A stretch of 64,000 nt of DNA. Source: Vibrio splendidus. Lineage in GTDB: Bacteria; Pseudomonadota; Gammaproteobacteria; Enterobacterales; Vibrionaceae. The notes beneath the pieces were generated by a model that was not told the origin of the DNA, ran no database searches, and saw only the letters and a list, made by a program, of their open reading frames with translations. Made by a program: the position numbers and the translations under genes. Positions 1-14,405 of this stretch are shown here, in pieces (position 1 is the first letter of the stretch; every line of letters begins with the position of its first letter). Location of the stretch: assembly GCF_001557875.1 (NCBI RefSeq), contig NZ_LNRF01000011.1:95277-159276 (forward strand), written 5' to 3'.

Positions 1-2047
1 CCCATCCAGCCGTTAATGCTTTTCCTTTACGCAGTCTGCGTACCCACATTCGACTTGGGTGAATCGCCTCAAGTACATCAACAGGCAAGGGAAGTGGATC
101 GCCACAGATTTGTGATGCTAATACTTCAGCCAATAATGGAGCCGAGCTTAGCCCTCGCGAACCTAAACCGATAAAACAGTATAGGTTAGGGAAGCTTGTT
201 ACCGTTTCAACATCCTCAACCGAGTCACGCTGAGGGTTGAAGTTGTGCAGGTCTTGGTATTGCTCTTTGATTGATTCGAAATTGCCGACATTGCCGACAA
301 AGGGTAAGTGGTCACGGCTTACGCTTCGAATCCCTTGGCGCGCTAAGTTGTCACTGGTGTCGACATCTTTTGTCCATGCTTGGTCTGGTAGCGACCGATG
401 CAGGCGCTCGCCATTGTGCTTCTGAACCTCAACATCAAATTCTTGGTCGATATTGGTCTTGTCGTAGTTCGCACCAATACAGTGATGGCCATTGTTTGGA
501 TTCTGCGGCGTTAGATAGCCATCAAAACACAATACGGTTTTTAGCTTACTGAGATTTTCCGTGGTCGGAATATGGCTCACTTGGCCTTTAACCGGCGTTA
601 GCGGTACTGGCTGAGTTTGTTCAAACTGGGTGAACTTGTGTCCGTTCGCGATAACCACTTGATCGTGCTTGGTTTGAATCTCACCTTGAGGTGTCTCAAT
701 TGTCAGTAACCATTGTTGTTCAGCTTCGAGCCACTCAAGTTGAGTTACTTGATGTTGATAAAGTGCGCTGACTTGGTTGGTCTCTTCTAACTTAGCAATC
801 AAACCTTGAGTCAGTTGAAGAGGGCTTAACCAGCCACCCAGTGGAAAGTAAACACTCTCTTTATCGACCGGTAAGCCAATCTCTTCGTTGGCTTGGTCTG
901 GCGTTAAACGCTGAATCAGGTCGGTGTGAAAGTTGCCTTCCAACATGCGGTTGAGCTTTTTAGTGGAGCCTTCGTCCCACATCAAAATGTTTACGCCGCA
1001 CCAGCTGTGATCAAATTGGACAGACTGCGCCGCTTGATTAATAAATTGACGAGCAAACAGTAACCCTGGGCCAAATATGCGAGACACGTTCGAGGTTGCT
1101 TCACTTAACAACGGGTAAATCGCACCTTGATTGTTACCTGAGGCATTGCCCGCAGCTTGTGGGTGTTCACAATAAAGGGTGATGTTTTTACCACGGCGGC
1201 TTAGTGTTTTGGCTAATGCAGCACTGGCTACGCCACCACCAATAATCGCAATGTCTTGTGATTCTCTGTGTTGAGCGAGGCCATACCAAGGTTTGATGTT
1301 GGTGTGAGCATGCTTCTCGCCAAGTCGGCCTGCAATCATTTCGCGCTTGGTACCAAAGCCTTTAACCTTCTTCATCTCAAAGCCAGCTTCAATCAAACCG
1401 CGACGCACAAAGCCAGCGGCGGTGAAAGTGGCGCAGCTACAATCTTGCTTGGCCAGCTTTGCCATGCCATTGAATAGGTTTTGGTTCCACATCTCTGGGT
1501 TTTTGCTTGGGGCGAATCCGTCTAAGAACCAAGCATCAACTAAACCTTCACGTGGGGTAGGCACATTTGGCATACAATCTTTAATATCACCAAACCATAA
1601 ATCAAGCGTGATCGCGCCATCACCCAGCACAATACGGTGACATTCAGGTAGGGCGATAGGGTAGTGTTCTTGGAGTTGCGTCGCATACTCTGCCAATTCT
1701 GGCCACGCTTGATGCGCTTTGATGAGATCCTCTTTATTTAAAGGATATTTTTCAAAACTGATGAAATGTAACTCTTTGGTCATCGCTTGTGGGTTATCTT
1801 TAATAAAAGCATCGAACCATTGCCAGACTGCAAGAAAGTTCAAACCAGTACCAAAGCCGGTTTCAGCGATCACAAAACGGCGTTGTTCATGTTCAAGCCA
1901 ACGCTCTGGAAGGTGGTTTTGCTTTAAAAAGACGTAGCGAGTTTCTTCTAAACCGTTAACATTGGAGAAGTAAACGTCGTCAAATTGGTCTGAAACTGGC
2001 GTGCCAGACTCATTCCATTCCAGTTCTGCATTAGTAATTGAAGTCAT
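1..2047 (-). CDS. mnmC: MnmC, bifunctional tRNA wobble-uridine modification protein (C-terminus cut by window edge)
   Basis: MnmC finishes 5-methylaminomethyl-2-thiouridine at tRNA position 34: the C-terminal FAD oxidase removes the carboxymethyl group and the N-terminal SAM methyltransferase adds the methyl. Reading the minus strand from the ATG at 2047 gives an open frame of 682 codons up to the edge. The N-terminal half has FAETGFGTGLNF-like methyltransferase sequence (VIAETGFGTGLNFL) and AWFLDGFAPSKNPE. A dinucleotide-binding motif AIIGGGVASAALAK opens the FAD half, and FIGLGSRGLSSAP lies near the end. E. coli MnmC is about 668 residues, so only a few residues are missing. It diverges from fabB across 128 bp. 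Confidence 0.95.
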   Translation of the reverse strand, partial: MTSITNAELEWNESGTPVSDQFDDVYFSNVNGLEETRYVFLKQNHLPERWLEHEQRRFVIAETGFGTGLNFLAVWQWFDAFIKDNPQAMTKELHFISFEKYPLNKEDLIKAHQAWPELAEYATQLQEHYPIALPECHRIVLGDGAITLDLWFGDIKDCMPNVPTPREGLVDAWFLDGFAPSKNPEMWNQNLFNGMAKLAKQDCSCATFTAAGFVRRGLIEAGFEMKKVKGFGTKREMIAGRLGEKHAHTNIKPWYGLAQHRESQDIAIIGGGVASAALAKTLSRRGKNITLYCEHPQAAGNASGNNQGAIYPLLSEATSNVSRIFGPGLLFARQFINQAAQSVQFDHSWCGVNILMWDEGSTKKLNRMLEGNFHTDLIQRLTPDQANEEIGLPVDKESVYFPLGGWLSPLQLTQGLIAKLEETNQVSALYQHQVTQLEWLEAEQQWLLTIETPQGEIQTKHDQVVIANGHKFTQFEQTQPVPLTPVKGQVSHIPTTENLSKLKTVLCFDGYLTPQNPNNGHHCIGANYDKTNIDQEFDVEVQKHNGERLHRSLPDQAWTKDVDTSDNLARQGIRSVSRDHLPFVGNVGNFESIKEQYQDLHNFNPQRDSVEDVETVTSFPNLYCFIGLGSRGLSSAPLLAEVLASQICGDPLPLPVDVLEAIHPSRMWVRRLRKGKALTAGW

Positions 2048-2175
2048 AAAATCTATCATTTTGTGATTTGAAGCGATATGTTGGTAGGGATTGTACGAAT
2101 TTCTAGGAAAGCTGACCACTTTTGTTAGGCTTCTTAGTTATCATCTAGCTGAATTTAGAATTATAGGAATGTCAC

Positions 2176-3387
2176 ATGAAACGAGTCGTAATCACCGGTA
2201 TGGGTATTGTTTCAAGTATCGGTAACAACGTCGAAGAAGTTTTAGCATCACTGAAAGAGGGTAAATCTGGTATTACCGCTTCAGAGCAGTTCAAGGAAAA
2301 TGGCTTGCGCTCTCAAGTATGGGGTAACCTAAAAATGAACCCTGCTGACCATATCGACCGCAAAAAAATGCGCTTTATGGGTGATGCAGCGGCATTCGCT
2401 TATCTTTCAATGGAGCAAGCAATTGCTGATTCTGGTTTAACTGAAGATCAAGTATCTAATGACCGCACCGGTATCGTTGCGGGTTCAGGTGGTGCTTCAT
2501 CTCTAAACCAAGTAAACGCGGTAGACATCATCCGTGAGAAAGGCGTGAAGCGCGTTGGTCCATACATGGTGCCACGTACAATGGCTTCTACGGTTTCTGC
2601 TTGTCTAGCTACTCCTTTCAAAATCCGTGGTGTGAACTACTCTATGAGCTCTGCATGTGCAACATCGGCACACTGTATTGGTCACGCAATGGAGCTTATC
2701 CAACTTGGTAAGCAAGACGTTGTATTCGCTGGTGGCGGTGAAGAACTTGATTGGTCTCTGACTATGATGTTCGACGCAATGGGCGCACTTTCTACTAAGT
2801 ACAACGACACGCCAGAACTGGCTTCTCGTACCTACGATGCAGACCGTGATGGTTTCGTTATCTCTGGTGGCGGCGGCATGCTAGTTATCGAAGAACTTGA
2901 GCACGCTGTTGCTCGTGGCGCGAAAATTTACGGCGAGATCGTAGGTTACGGCGCAACTTCAGATGGCTACGACATGGTTGCTCCTTCTGGTGAAGGTGCG
3001 GTTCGTTGTATGAAGATGGCAATGCAAAACGTTGATGGCGTTGACTACGTGAACACTCACGGTACTTCAACTCCAGTTGGCGACGTGAAAGAGCTAGGTG
3101 CTATCCAAGAAGTATTTGGTGGCAACAGCCCAGCAATTTCTGCAACTAAAGCGATGACAGGTCACGCTCTAGGTGCTGCTGGTGTACACGAAGCAATTTA
3201 CTCAACGCTAATGCTAGACAATGGCTTTATTGCTCCAAGCATTAACGTTTCTAACCTAGACGAAGCTGCTGCTGGCCTAGATATTGTAACTGAAGCTCGT
3301 GAGCAAGAGCTAACAACGGTTATGTCTAACAGCTTTGGTTTCGGCGGTACGAACGCAACGCTAGTAATCAAAAAGTACCAAGCTTAA
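2176..3387 (+). CDS. fabB: 3-oxoacyl-ACP synthase I (KAS I)
   Basis: FabB condenses malonyl-ACP with acyl-ACP in fatty acid elongation and is needed for the unsaturated branch. The 403-residue length is normal. The active-site Cys is about residue 161 (SMSSACATSAH), with catalytic His in VNTHGTSTPVGD and in KAMTGHALGAAG, and a Gly-rich NSFGFGGTNAT near the C-terminus, as in thiolase-fold KAS enzymes. The start ATG at 2176 follows a weak AGGAAT. A GACCACTT segment at 2114-2121 resembles half of a FadR operator, but the other half does not match. A structured 3' UTR of about 300 nt follows and ends in a terminator. Confidence 0.96.
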   Translation: MKRVVITGMGIVSSIGNNVEEVLASLKEGKSGITASEQFKENGLRSQVWGNLKMNPADHIDRKKMRFMGDAAAFAYLSMEQAIADSGLTEDQVSNDRTGIVAGSGGASSLNQVNAVDIIREKGVKRVGPYMVPRTMASTVSACLATPFKIRGVNYSMSSACATSAHCIGHAMELIQLGKQDVVFAGGGEELDWSLTMMFDAMGALSTKYNDTPELASRTYDADRDGFVISGGGGMLVIEELEHAVARGAKIYGEIVGYGATSDGYDMVAPSGEGAVRCMKMAMQNVDGVDYVNTHGTSTPVGDVKELGAIQEVFGGNSPAISATKAMTGHALGAAGVHEAIYSTLMLDNGFIAPSINVSNLDEAAAGLDIVTEAREQELTTVMSNSFGFGGTNATLVIKKYQA

Positions 3388-3599
3388 TTTAGGCTTGAGT
3401 TAGAGAGACAAGGTTAATCGTTAAAGGGTTGCGCTAGTGCCGATTCAACACGCACAGGTCACCCAGTAATAATGACCATCAGAACAAAGTTTTTAGACGT
3501 AGGTTTGTAAACGTGTTTTTTAAACATAGTTTTTAGATCTGGGTCTAGAAATTGAAAGGTTTCCAGAGCTTGACCAGTACTGACCTTGGTTAGTACTGG

Positions 3600-3693
3600 T
3601 TGAACAGACGCAAGACTCTGTCTCCTGGAGAGCGAGATAGGATCCTTTTGTTCTGGATGTTTGCCCGATTGTTTATTCAATCGGGCATTTTTC
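3600..3693 (+). ncRNA. Candidate FarS-like sRNA from the fabB 3' UTR (5' end uncertain)
   Basis: The 3' UTR of fabB runs from 3388 to a strong Rho-independent terminator at 3662-3693 and holds no convincing gene. It carries a hairpin with arms ACCAGTACT/AGTACTGGT at about 3570-3601 and a second folded segment around 3610-3645. In V. cholerae a short sRNA, FarS, is cleaved from the fabB 3' UTR and represses fadE. Position and terminator fit a FarS homologue here. I could not compare the sequences, and the 5' end given is a guess based on a length of 70-90 nt. Confidence 0.45.
3662..3693 (+). terminator. Rho-independent terminator of the fabB transcript
   Basis: A perfect 10-bp stem (TGCCCGATTG / CAATCGGGCA) with a 6-nt loop is followed by TTTTTC. 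From 3694 to the pdxB start at 3887 I see nothing else. Confidence 0.9.
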
Positions 3694-3886
3694 GTTTTAG
3701 TCTTCTGACTTTAGTTTTCTAATTTCAGGTAGTCGTTCTTATTACTGCTTTTGCTTGTGCAGACTAGGCGATTCAACCCTTTATTTATAATGTATTCCAA
3801 TTGCTACTCGACACCGTGTGTGGAATTTTGCACAATCATTTCAATTCACATTTAGGTCGATAGACCCCAACAAAAGTACTCGCCAA

Positions 3887-5020
3887 ATGAAAATCTTAAT
3901 CGACGAAAATATGCCTTACGCTGAAGCGCTTTTTAGCCAGTTAGGTGAAGTGACAATGAAGTCTGGTCGCACATTAACGGCCGACGACCTAGTTGACGTA
4001 GACGCATTGATGATTCGCTCTGTTACCAAGGTAAACGAGTCATTGATCAGCAAAGCCAATAAGCTGAAGTTTGTCGGTACTGCGACGGCTGGTATGGATC
4101 ACGTCGACCAAGAGTTGATGAAAGAGCGGGGGATTTTCTTTACCGCGGCACCAGGCTGTAACAAGGTAGGTGTTGCTGAGTATGTGTTCAGTTCAATGAT
4201 GGTGCTTGCGCAGCAACAAGGCTTCTCGGTTTTTGACAAAACGGTCGGTATTATCGGTTGTGGTCAAGTGGGCAGCTACCTAGCGAAATGCCTAGAAGGT
4301 ATTGGTATTAAAGTTCTGCTGAACGATCCTCTAAAACAGCAAGAAGGTGATACTCGCGAATTTACGGAACTTGAGACTCTACTTGAGCAATCTGACGTTA
4401 TCACGCTGCATACACCAATCACTAAGACGGGTGAGTTCCCAACCCATCATTTGATCAACGAGCAAGTGCTGAACAACTTACGTGCTGATCAAATCTTGAT
4501 TAATGCAGCTCGCGGTCCTGTGGTTGATAACCAAGCGCTAAAAGCTCGCCTGCAAAAAGCCGATGGTTTTACCGCAGTTCTTGATGTGTTTGAGTTTGAA
4601 CCTGAAGTCGACTTCGAGCTTCTTCCGTTACTCGCTTTTGCAACTCCTCACGTAGCGGGCTACGGTTTGGAGGGTAAAGCGCGTGGTACCACGATGATCT
4701 TCAACAGTTATTGCGAGTTTTTAGGTACTGAACAGCGTGCGTATGCAAGCGACTTATTGCCGACAGCGCCTGTACCTCAAATGAAATTAGATAGAGCTTG
4801 GGATGAAGCAACACTGCACAATTTGACTCAGTTGATCTATGATGTGCGCAAAGACGACGCCTTATTCCGTCGCAATATCGCTACGCCGGGTTCTTTTGAC
4901 AAGATGCGTAAAGAATATTGGGACCGCAGAGAGTACAGTGCAGTCGAGTTAACGGGCGACGAATCTTGTAATTTAACGCCGTTATCTAAACTCGGTTTTA
5001 TGGTAAAGCCAACTTTATAA
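3887..5020 (+). CDS. pdxB: Erythronate-4-phosphate dehydrogenase
   Basis: PdxB oxidises 4-phosphoerythronate in the DXP-dependent pyridoxal 5'-phosphate pathway. The frame stays open from a GTG at 3818, but the ATG at 3887 gives the usual N-terminus MKILIDENMPYAEALFSQLG and a 377-residue protein, the normal size. The D-2-hydroxyacid dehydrogenase features are the NAD-binding GIIGCGQVGSYLA, LINAARGPVVDN with its Arg, and the catalytic His in ATPHVAGYGLEGKARG. The C-terminal PdxB dimerisation domain follows. The next gene, asd, starts 12 nt downstream with its own GAGAG site, so the two are probably co-transcribed. Confidence 0.95.
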   Translation: MKILIDENMPYAEALFSQLGEVTMKSGRTLTADDLVDVDALMIRSVTKVNESLISKANKLKFVGTATAGMDHVDQELMKERGIFFTAAPGCNKVGVAEYVFSSMMVLAQQQGFSVFDKTVGIIGCGQVGSYLAKCLEGIGIKVLLNDPLKQQEGDTREFTELETLLEQSDVITLHTPITKTGEFPTHHLINEQVLNNLRADQILINAARGPVVDNQALKARLQKADGFTAVLDVFEFEPEVDFELLPLLAFATPHVAGYGLEGKARGTTMIFNSYCEFLGTEQRAYASDLLPTAPVPQMKLDRAWDEATLHNLTQLIYDVRKDDALFRRNIATPGSFDKMRKEYWDRREYSAVELTGDESCNLTPLSKLGFMVKPTL

Positions 5021-5032
5021 AAGAGAGAAACA

Positions 5033-6046
5033 ATGAGCCAAGAATTTAATATTGCTATTTTAGGTGCGACTGGTGCGGTTGGTGAAACCATTCTTGAAGT
5101 ACTTAAAGAGCGTAAATTCCCTGTCGGTGAAATGCACTTACTAGCAAGTGAACGTAGTGAAGGCAAAACTTCCCGTTTTAACGGCAAAACAATACAAGTA
5201 CAAAACGTAGAAGACTTCGATTGGTCTCAAGTACATATTGCGTTTTTCTCTGCAGGTAGCGAGCTTTCAGAGCGTTGGGCTCCAATTGCGGCTGATGAAG
5301 GTGTTGTTGTTATCGATAACACATCACGCTTCCGTTACGAATACGATGTTCCTCTGGTTGTGCCTGAAGTGAACCCTGAAGCAATTGCTGAGTTCCGTAA
5401 CCGTAACATCATCGCGAACCCTAACTGCTCGACTATCCAAATGGTAGTAGCGCTAAAACCAATTCACGATGAAGTGGGCCTTGAGCGTATTAACGTTTCA
5501 ACTTACCAATCTGTGTCTGGTGCAGGTAAGCCAGGTATCGATGAGCTAGCGGGTCAAACGGCTAAGCTTCTTAATGGTATGCCAGCTGAAAATTCAGCGT
5601 TCTCACAGCAGATCGCGTTCAACTGTATTCCTCAAATCGATGAATTTACAGAGAACGGCTACACGCGTGAAGAGATGAAGATGGTTTGGGAAACTCAAAA
5701 AATCTTTGCTGACTCTTCAATCACAGTGAACCCGACTTGTGTTCGCGTACCAGTATTCTATGGTCACGCAGAATCTCTGCACATTGAAACTCGCGCGCCA
5801 ATCGGTGCAGAACAAGTGGTTCAGCTTCTAGAGAACACAGAAGGTGTTGAAGTATTCCAAGCGCTTGACTTCCCAACTCAAGTTCGTGATGCAGGTGGTA
5901 AAGACCACGTAATGGTTGGTCGTATTCGTAACGACATCAGCCATCACAGCGGCGTGAACATGTGGGTTGTCGCTGATAACGTTCGTAAAGGTGCAGCAAC
6001 AAACGCAGTTCAAATCGCTGAAGTTCTGATTCGCGATTACTTCTAA
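5033..6046 (+). CDS. asd2: Aspartate-semialdehyde dehydrogenase, short-form paralogue (Asd2 type)
   Basis: The enzyme reduces aspartyl-4-phosphate to the semialdehyde for lysine, diaminopimelate, threonine and methionine synthesis. At 337 residues it has the N-terminal NADP motif AILGATGAVGETILEVL, the catalytic Cys in IIANPNCSTIQMV and the His in VPVFYGHAESLHI. It belongs to the shorter Asd branch and differs clearly from the E. coli-type 372-residue Asd at 58806-59924. V. cholerae also has two structurally characterised Asd proteins. It lies directly behind pdxB and ends before a good terminator. Confidence 0.93.
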   Translation: MSQEFNIAILGATGAVGETILEVLKERKFPVGEMHLLASERSEGKTSRFNGKTIQVQNVEDFDWSQVHIAFFSAGSELSERWAPIAADEGVVVIDNTSRFRYEYDVPLVVPEVNPEAIAEFRNRNIIANPNCSTIQMVVALKPIHDEVGLERINVSTYQSVSGAGKPGIDELAGQTAKLLNGMPAENSAFSQQIAFNCIPQIDEFTENGYTREEMKMVWETQKIFADSSITVNPTCVRVPVFYGHAESLHIETRAPIGAEQVVQLLENTEGVEVFQALDFPTQVRDAGGKDHVMVGRIRNDISHHSGVNMWVVADNVRKGAATNAVQIAEVLIRDYF

Positions 6047-6067
6047 GCTTTATTGCTTTGATAAATA

Positions 6068-6094
6068 AGCCTCACTCTTTAGTGGGGCTTTTTT
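6068..6094 (+). terminator. Terminator of the pdxB-asd2 unit
   Basis: A 9-bp stem AGCCTCACT / AGTGGGGCT (one T-G pair) with a CTTT loop is followed by six T. Confidence 0.9.
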
Positions 6095-6253
6095 AATCGA
6101 TTAAAAATATTGTTAGTCAAATTGTGTGAAATTGCTGCGAATATTGTTGCTGCAACACATTTTTTGTTTTCATCTCTATAGTTTTACGTCATTTATCCGA
6201 TATATTTAATAGATCATCACTTTTCCGAATTTAAGCACCTAGCTGAGCCTTTT

Positions 6254-11008
<4,755 letters not shown>

Positions 11009-11019
11009 ATTAAAAAACC

Positions 11020-11050
11020 ATAAAGGGTAGCGTTGGCTACCCTTTATTTT
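11020..11050 (+). terminator. hubP terminator
   Basis: A 10-bp perfect stem AAAGGGTAGC / GCTACCCTTT with a GTTG loop is followed by ATTTTA. Confidence 0.85.
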
Positions 11051-11202
11051 AAGGCGATACAGAGCGCTATTGTTTGATTTGGTTTTTCAAAAGCATCGTA
11101 TCGGTCGATGCTGATTGTTTATTGAAGTTTTAGCCCCATCCTATTTGGGCTAGCACTGATTTCCGTATATACTTCTCGCCCATTTTCAAAGAGAACAAGA
11201 AC

Positions 11203-11997
11203 ATGAAAATTGCTTTAGGTATTGAATATAACGGTACCCACTACTTTGGTTGGCAGCGCCAACGAGACGTGAAAAGTGTCCAAGAAGAATTGGAAAAGGC
11301 TCTTTCAGTTGTCGCGAATCACCCTGTAGAAGTTATGTGCGCAGGTCGTACAGATGCCGGTGTTCACGGTACGGGACAAGTCGTTCACTTTGAAACTAAT
11401 GTCGATCGTAAAATGGTGGCATGGACAATGGGCGCGAATGCCAACATGCCAAAAGATATTGCAGTTCGTTGGGCGACAGAAGTGAATGAGGATTTCCATG
11501 CTCGTTTCTCTGCTACTGCACGCCGTTATCGCTACATTATCTTTAACCATGCACTTCGCCCAGGTATTTTGAATTCAGGTGTGAGCCATTATCATGGTCA
11601 TCTTGATGAGAAAAAAATGCATGAAGCGGGTCAGTACTTACTTGGTGAGAATGACTTCACTTCGTTCAGGGCAACACACTGTCAATCTCGTAGCCCATGG
11701 AGAAACATGATTCACTTGAACGTGACTCGTCATGGACACTACATTGTGATCGATATTAAAGCGAATGCGTTTGTTCACCACATGGTGAGGAATATTACTG
11801 GCAGCCTTATTGCCGTAGGTAAAGGTGAGCAGAAACCAGAGTGGATCCAGTGGCTTTTAGAAGCTAAAGATCGAAAAGTAGCCGGCGCAACTGCAAAAGC
11901 GGAAGGTTTGTATCTGGTGGATGTTGATTATCCTGAACATTTTGAGCTACCACGAGAGCCAATTGGTCCTCTATTTTTGCCGGATAATTTGAACTAA
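11203..11997 (+). CDS. truA: tRNA pseudouridine(38-40) synthase TruA
   Basis: TruA isomerises uridines 38-40 in the anticodon arm of many tRNAs. The 264-residue protein has the catalytic Asp in CAGRTDAGVHGTGQVVHF, the RRYRYIIFN motif and the C-terminal FVHHMVRNITGSLIAVGKG segment. It begins with MKIALGIEYNGTHYFGWQRQ. It sits between hubP and accD, an arrangement common in gammaproteobacteria (fimV-truA-accD). Confidence 0.96.
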   Translation: MKIALGIEYNGTHYFGWQRQRDVKSVQEELEKALSVVANHPVEVMCAGRTDAGVHGTGQVVHFETNVDRKMVAWTMGANANMPKDIAVRWATEVNEDFHARFSATARRYRYIIFNHALRPGILNSGVSHYHGHLDEKKMHEAGQYLLGENDFTSFRATHCQSRSPWRNMIHLNVTRHGHYIVIDIKANAFVHHMVRNITGSLIAVGKGEQKPEWIQWLLEAKDRKVAGATAKAEGLYLVDVDYPEHFELPREPIGPLFLPDNLN

Positions 11998-12173
11998 ATG
12001 TGAGACTTAGGTTCAAAAATTATTACGGTTTAGTGCGTAAGATAGTCCCAGAAAATAGGTACAACCAGTTTTTTATCTACAGTCGCTGTTTTATGTGCTT
12101 TAATTCCCACGCATAATTCCCAAATTTATTTCTTTCGCAATCAAGCGGAAGAATCGAAACAAAAAGGTCTTCC

Positions 12174-13100
12174 ATGAGTTGGCTTGAAAAGATTTTAGAA
12201 AAAAGCAACATCGTAACATCTCGTAAAGCGTCTATCCCTGAGGGTGTTTGGACTAAATGTACTTCTTGTGAGCAGGTTCTGTATCATGCTGAACTAGAGC
12301 GTAACCTAGAAGTATGTCCAAAATGTGACCATCACATGCGCATGAAAGCACGTCGTCGTCTGGATACATTCCTAGACAAAGGTGAGCGTGTTGAACTAGG
12401 TGCTGATCTTGAGCCACAAGACAAGCTGAAGTTTAAAGACTCTAAGCGTTACAAAGAACGTATCTCTGCTGCTCAAAAGAACAGTGGTGAAACAGACGCA
12501 TTAGTTGCAATGAAAGGCGAACTACTGGGTTTACCTATCGTAGCGTGTGCTTTTGAATTCTCATTCATGGGCGGCTCAATGGGTTCTGTTGTTGGTGCTC
12601 GTTTCGTGAAAGCGGTAGATGCTGCTATCGAGAACAACTGTGGTTTAGTTTGTTTCTCTGCAAGTGGTGGTGCTCGTATGCAAGAGGCATTGATGTCTCT
12701 AATGCAAATGGCGAAAACCAGTGCGGCTCTAGAACGCTTATCTGCGAAAGGCCTACCGTTTGTTTCAGTAATGACTGATCCAACAATGGGTGGTGTTTCT
12801 GCAAGTTTGGCAATGCTTGGCGATATCAACATTGGTGAGCCAAAAGCACTGATTGGTTTTGCTGGACGTCGTGTAATCGAACAAACGGTACGTGAAGACC
12901 TTCCTGAAGGTTTCCAACGCAGTGAGTTCCTACTAGACCACGGTGCTATCGACATGATCGTTGATCGTCGTGAGATGCGTCAGCGCGTTGCAAGCCTTGT
13001 TGCTAAAATGACCAACCAGCCTTCACCATTAGTAGTTTCTGTGAACGATTCACCGAATGAAGCTACTTATGAAGTACCAGAAGCGCCAGAAAAAGGGTAA
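12174..13100 (+). CDS. accD: Acetyl-CoA carboxylase carboxyltransferase subunit beta
   Basis: AccD with AccA transfers the carboxyl group from biotin to acetyl-CoA, giving malonyl-CoA for fatty acid synthesis. The protein has 308 residues. It shows the N-terminal zinc ribbon (WTKCTSCEQVLY, then VCPKCDHHM) and the crotonase-fold core (FEFSFMGGSMGSVVGARF, SASGGARMQEAL, TDPTMGGVSASLAMLGD, GFAGRRVIEQT). It is followed after 42 bp by folC, as in E. coli. Confidence 0.97.
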   Translation: MSWLEKILEKSNIVTSRKASIPEGVWTKCTSCEQVLYHAELERNLEVCPKCDHHMRMKARRRLDTFLDKGERVELGADLEPQDKLKFKDSKRYKERISAAQKNSGETDALVAMKGELLGLPIVACAFEFSFMGGSMGSVVGARFVKAVDAAIENNCGLVCFSASGGARMQEALMSLMQMAKTSAALERLSAKGLPFVSVMTDPTMGGVSASLAMLGDINIGEPKALIGFAGRRVIEQTVREDLPEGFQRSEFLLDHGAIDMIVDRREMRQRVASLVAKMTNQPSPLVVSVNDSPNEATYEVPEAPEKG

Positions 13101-13142
13101 AGTACCTTCTAACAAACCAACTTAATTATGGTTATGAGTTAG

Positions 13143-14405
13143 ATGAGTCAACAACCTATTCCTCAAGCCACATCCTCTTTGGAGATGTGGCTTGATTATT
13201 TATCAAACATCCACACAACCGCTATTGATCTTGGATTAGACCGAGTTCAGGCCGTCGCCTCTAAGGCAAACCTTACCAAACCTGCTCAACATGTTATTAC
13301 TGTTGCCGGAACCAATGGCAAAGGCTCTACATGTGCACTGATGGAAGCGATTCTATTGGACGCTGGTTACTCAGTTGGTGTCTACAGCTCCCCCCACTTA
13401 ATTCGCTATAACGAACGTGTTCGTATCAACGGCCAAGATCTATCTGATGAAAAGATGGTTCAGTCTTTCGATTTCATTGAGAAAGAGCGTGGCGAAATTA
13501 GCCTGAGCTTTTTTGAATATGGCACTTTAGCGGCGTTACGTGCGTTTCAAACTGAAGCGGTTGATGTTGTGCTGCTAGAAGTTGGTTTAGGCGGACGTTT
13601 AGACGCGACCAATATCGTTGAGCATGATGTTTCTGTGATTACTAGTTTGGCTGTCGACCATGTTGACTGGCTTGGTGATGACATCAATGTAATTGGTTTT
13701 GAGAAAGCGGGCATTTATCGTAGCGGTAAACCAGCTATTTGTGGTCAACCTAAACCACCGGCAACGGTTGCGGCACACGCTGATGACATTAAGGCTGAGT
13801 TCTACCAAGTTGGTATCCAATACACCTATGATGTTGACGGTGATACGTGGAACTGGCGCAGTGGCGCATTTCAACTGGAATCGCTACCTATTCCAAGCCT
13901 GCCGTTACCTAACGCTGCAACAGCGTTGATGGCATTGGGCACATCAGAGCTTAGTATTAGTGACGTGAACGTTGTTAACGGCATGAAGAATGCGCAGCTT
14001 CCAGGGCGTATGCAGCAAATTAGCGAACAACCCGTGATTGTGCTTGATGTGGCGCACAACCCTCATTCTGCTGAATATTTTGCGCAGCAAGTTACGAAGA
14101 AGTATGCAGGTAAAAATTTACACGTTGTAGTCGCCATGCTTCATGACAAAGATATCCCAGCGACATTGGAAGTTTTAGCACCAATCGCAACTCATTGGTA
14201 TCCAGCTTCATTGCAAGGGCCACGCGCAGCGACAGCCGCTGAATTGTGTCAAAGCCTACCTGACGGCGTAGAGCAGCATTCAAACCCTGTCGCAGCGTTT
14301 GAAGTGGCTTTAGCAGCTGCTAAAGGTGACGATGTTGTGTTGGTTGTCGGTTCTTTCCATACCGTGGGTGAAGTGTTGGAGCATTGGCAGAAAAAAGGAA
14401 ACTAA
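13143..14405 (+). CDS. folC: Bifunctional folylpolyglutamate synthase/dihydrofolate synthase
   Basis: FolC adds glutamate to dihydropteroate and then extends the polyglutamate tail of folates, using ATP. The 420-residue protein has the P-loop TVAGTNGKGSTCALME (about 53-68), the SSPHLIRYNERVRI motif, LEVGLGGRLDATNIV, and the Mur-ligase-like LDVAHNPHSAEYFAQ in the C-terminal domain. Its stop codon TAA abuts the dedD ATG, so translation of the two is probably coupled. Confidence 0.96.
   Translation: MSQQPIPQATSSLEMWLDYLSNIHTTAIDLGLDRVQAVASKANLTKPAQHVITVAGTNGKGSTCALMEAILLDAGYSVGVYSSPHLIRYNERVRINGQDLSDEKMVQSFDFIEKERGEISLSFFEYGTLAALRAFQTEAVDVVLLEVGLGGRLDATNIVEHDVSVITSLAVDHVDWLGDDINVIGFEKAGIYRSGKPAICGQPKPPATVAAHADDIKAEFYQVGIQYTYDVDGDTWNWRSGAFQLESLPIPSLPLPNAATALMALGTSELSISDVNVVNGMKNAQLPGRMQQISEQPVIVLDVAHNPHSAEYFAQQVTKKYAGKNLHVVVAMLHDKDIPATLEVLAPIATHWYPASLQGPRAATAAELCQSLPDGVEQHSNPVAAFEVALAAAKGDDVVLVVGSFHTVGEVLEHWQKKGN

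Noticed and set aside
2105..2121. Full FadR operator upstream of fabB
   Set aside because: Only the GACCACTT half fits (7 of 8); the left half matches at 2 of 8 positions, so it is noted only as a half-site.
3459..3680. 73-codon minus-strand frame after fabB
   Set aside because: It runs through the hairpins and terminator of the fabB 3' UTR and has no ribosome site.
3818..3886. Upstream GTG start for pdxB
   Set aside because: The extra 23 residues are not typical of PdxB, while the ATG at 3887 gives the standard N-terminus and length.
11092..11112. Short AGCATCG/CGATGCT hairpin before truA
   Set aside because: A 7-bp stem with no T run and no ribosome site overlap; no function can be argued.
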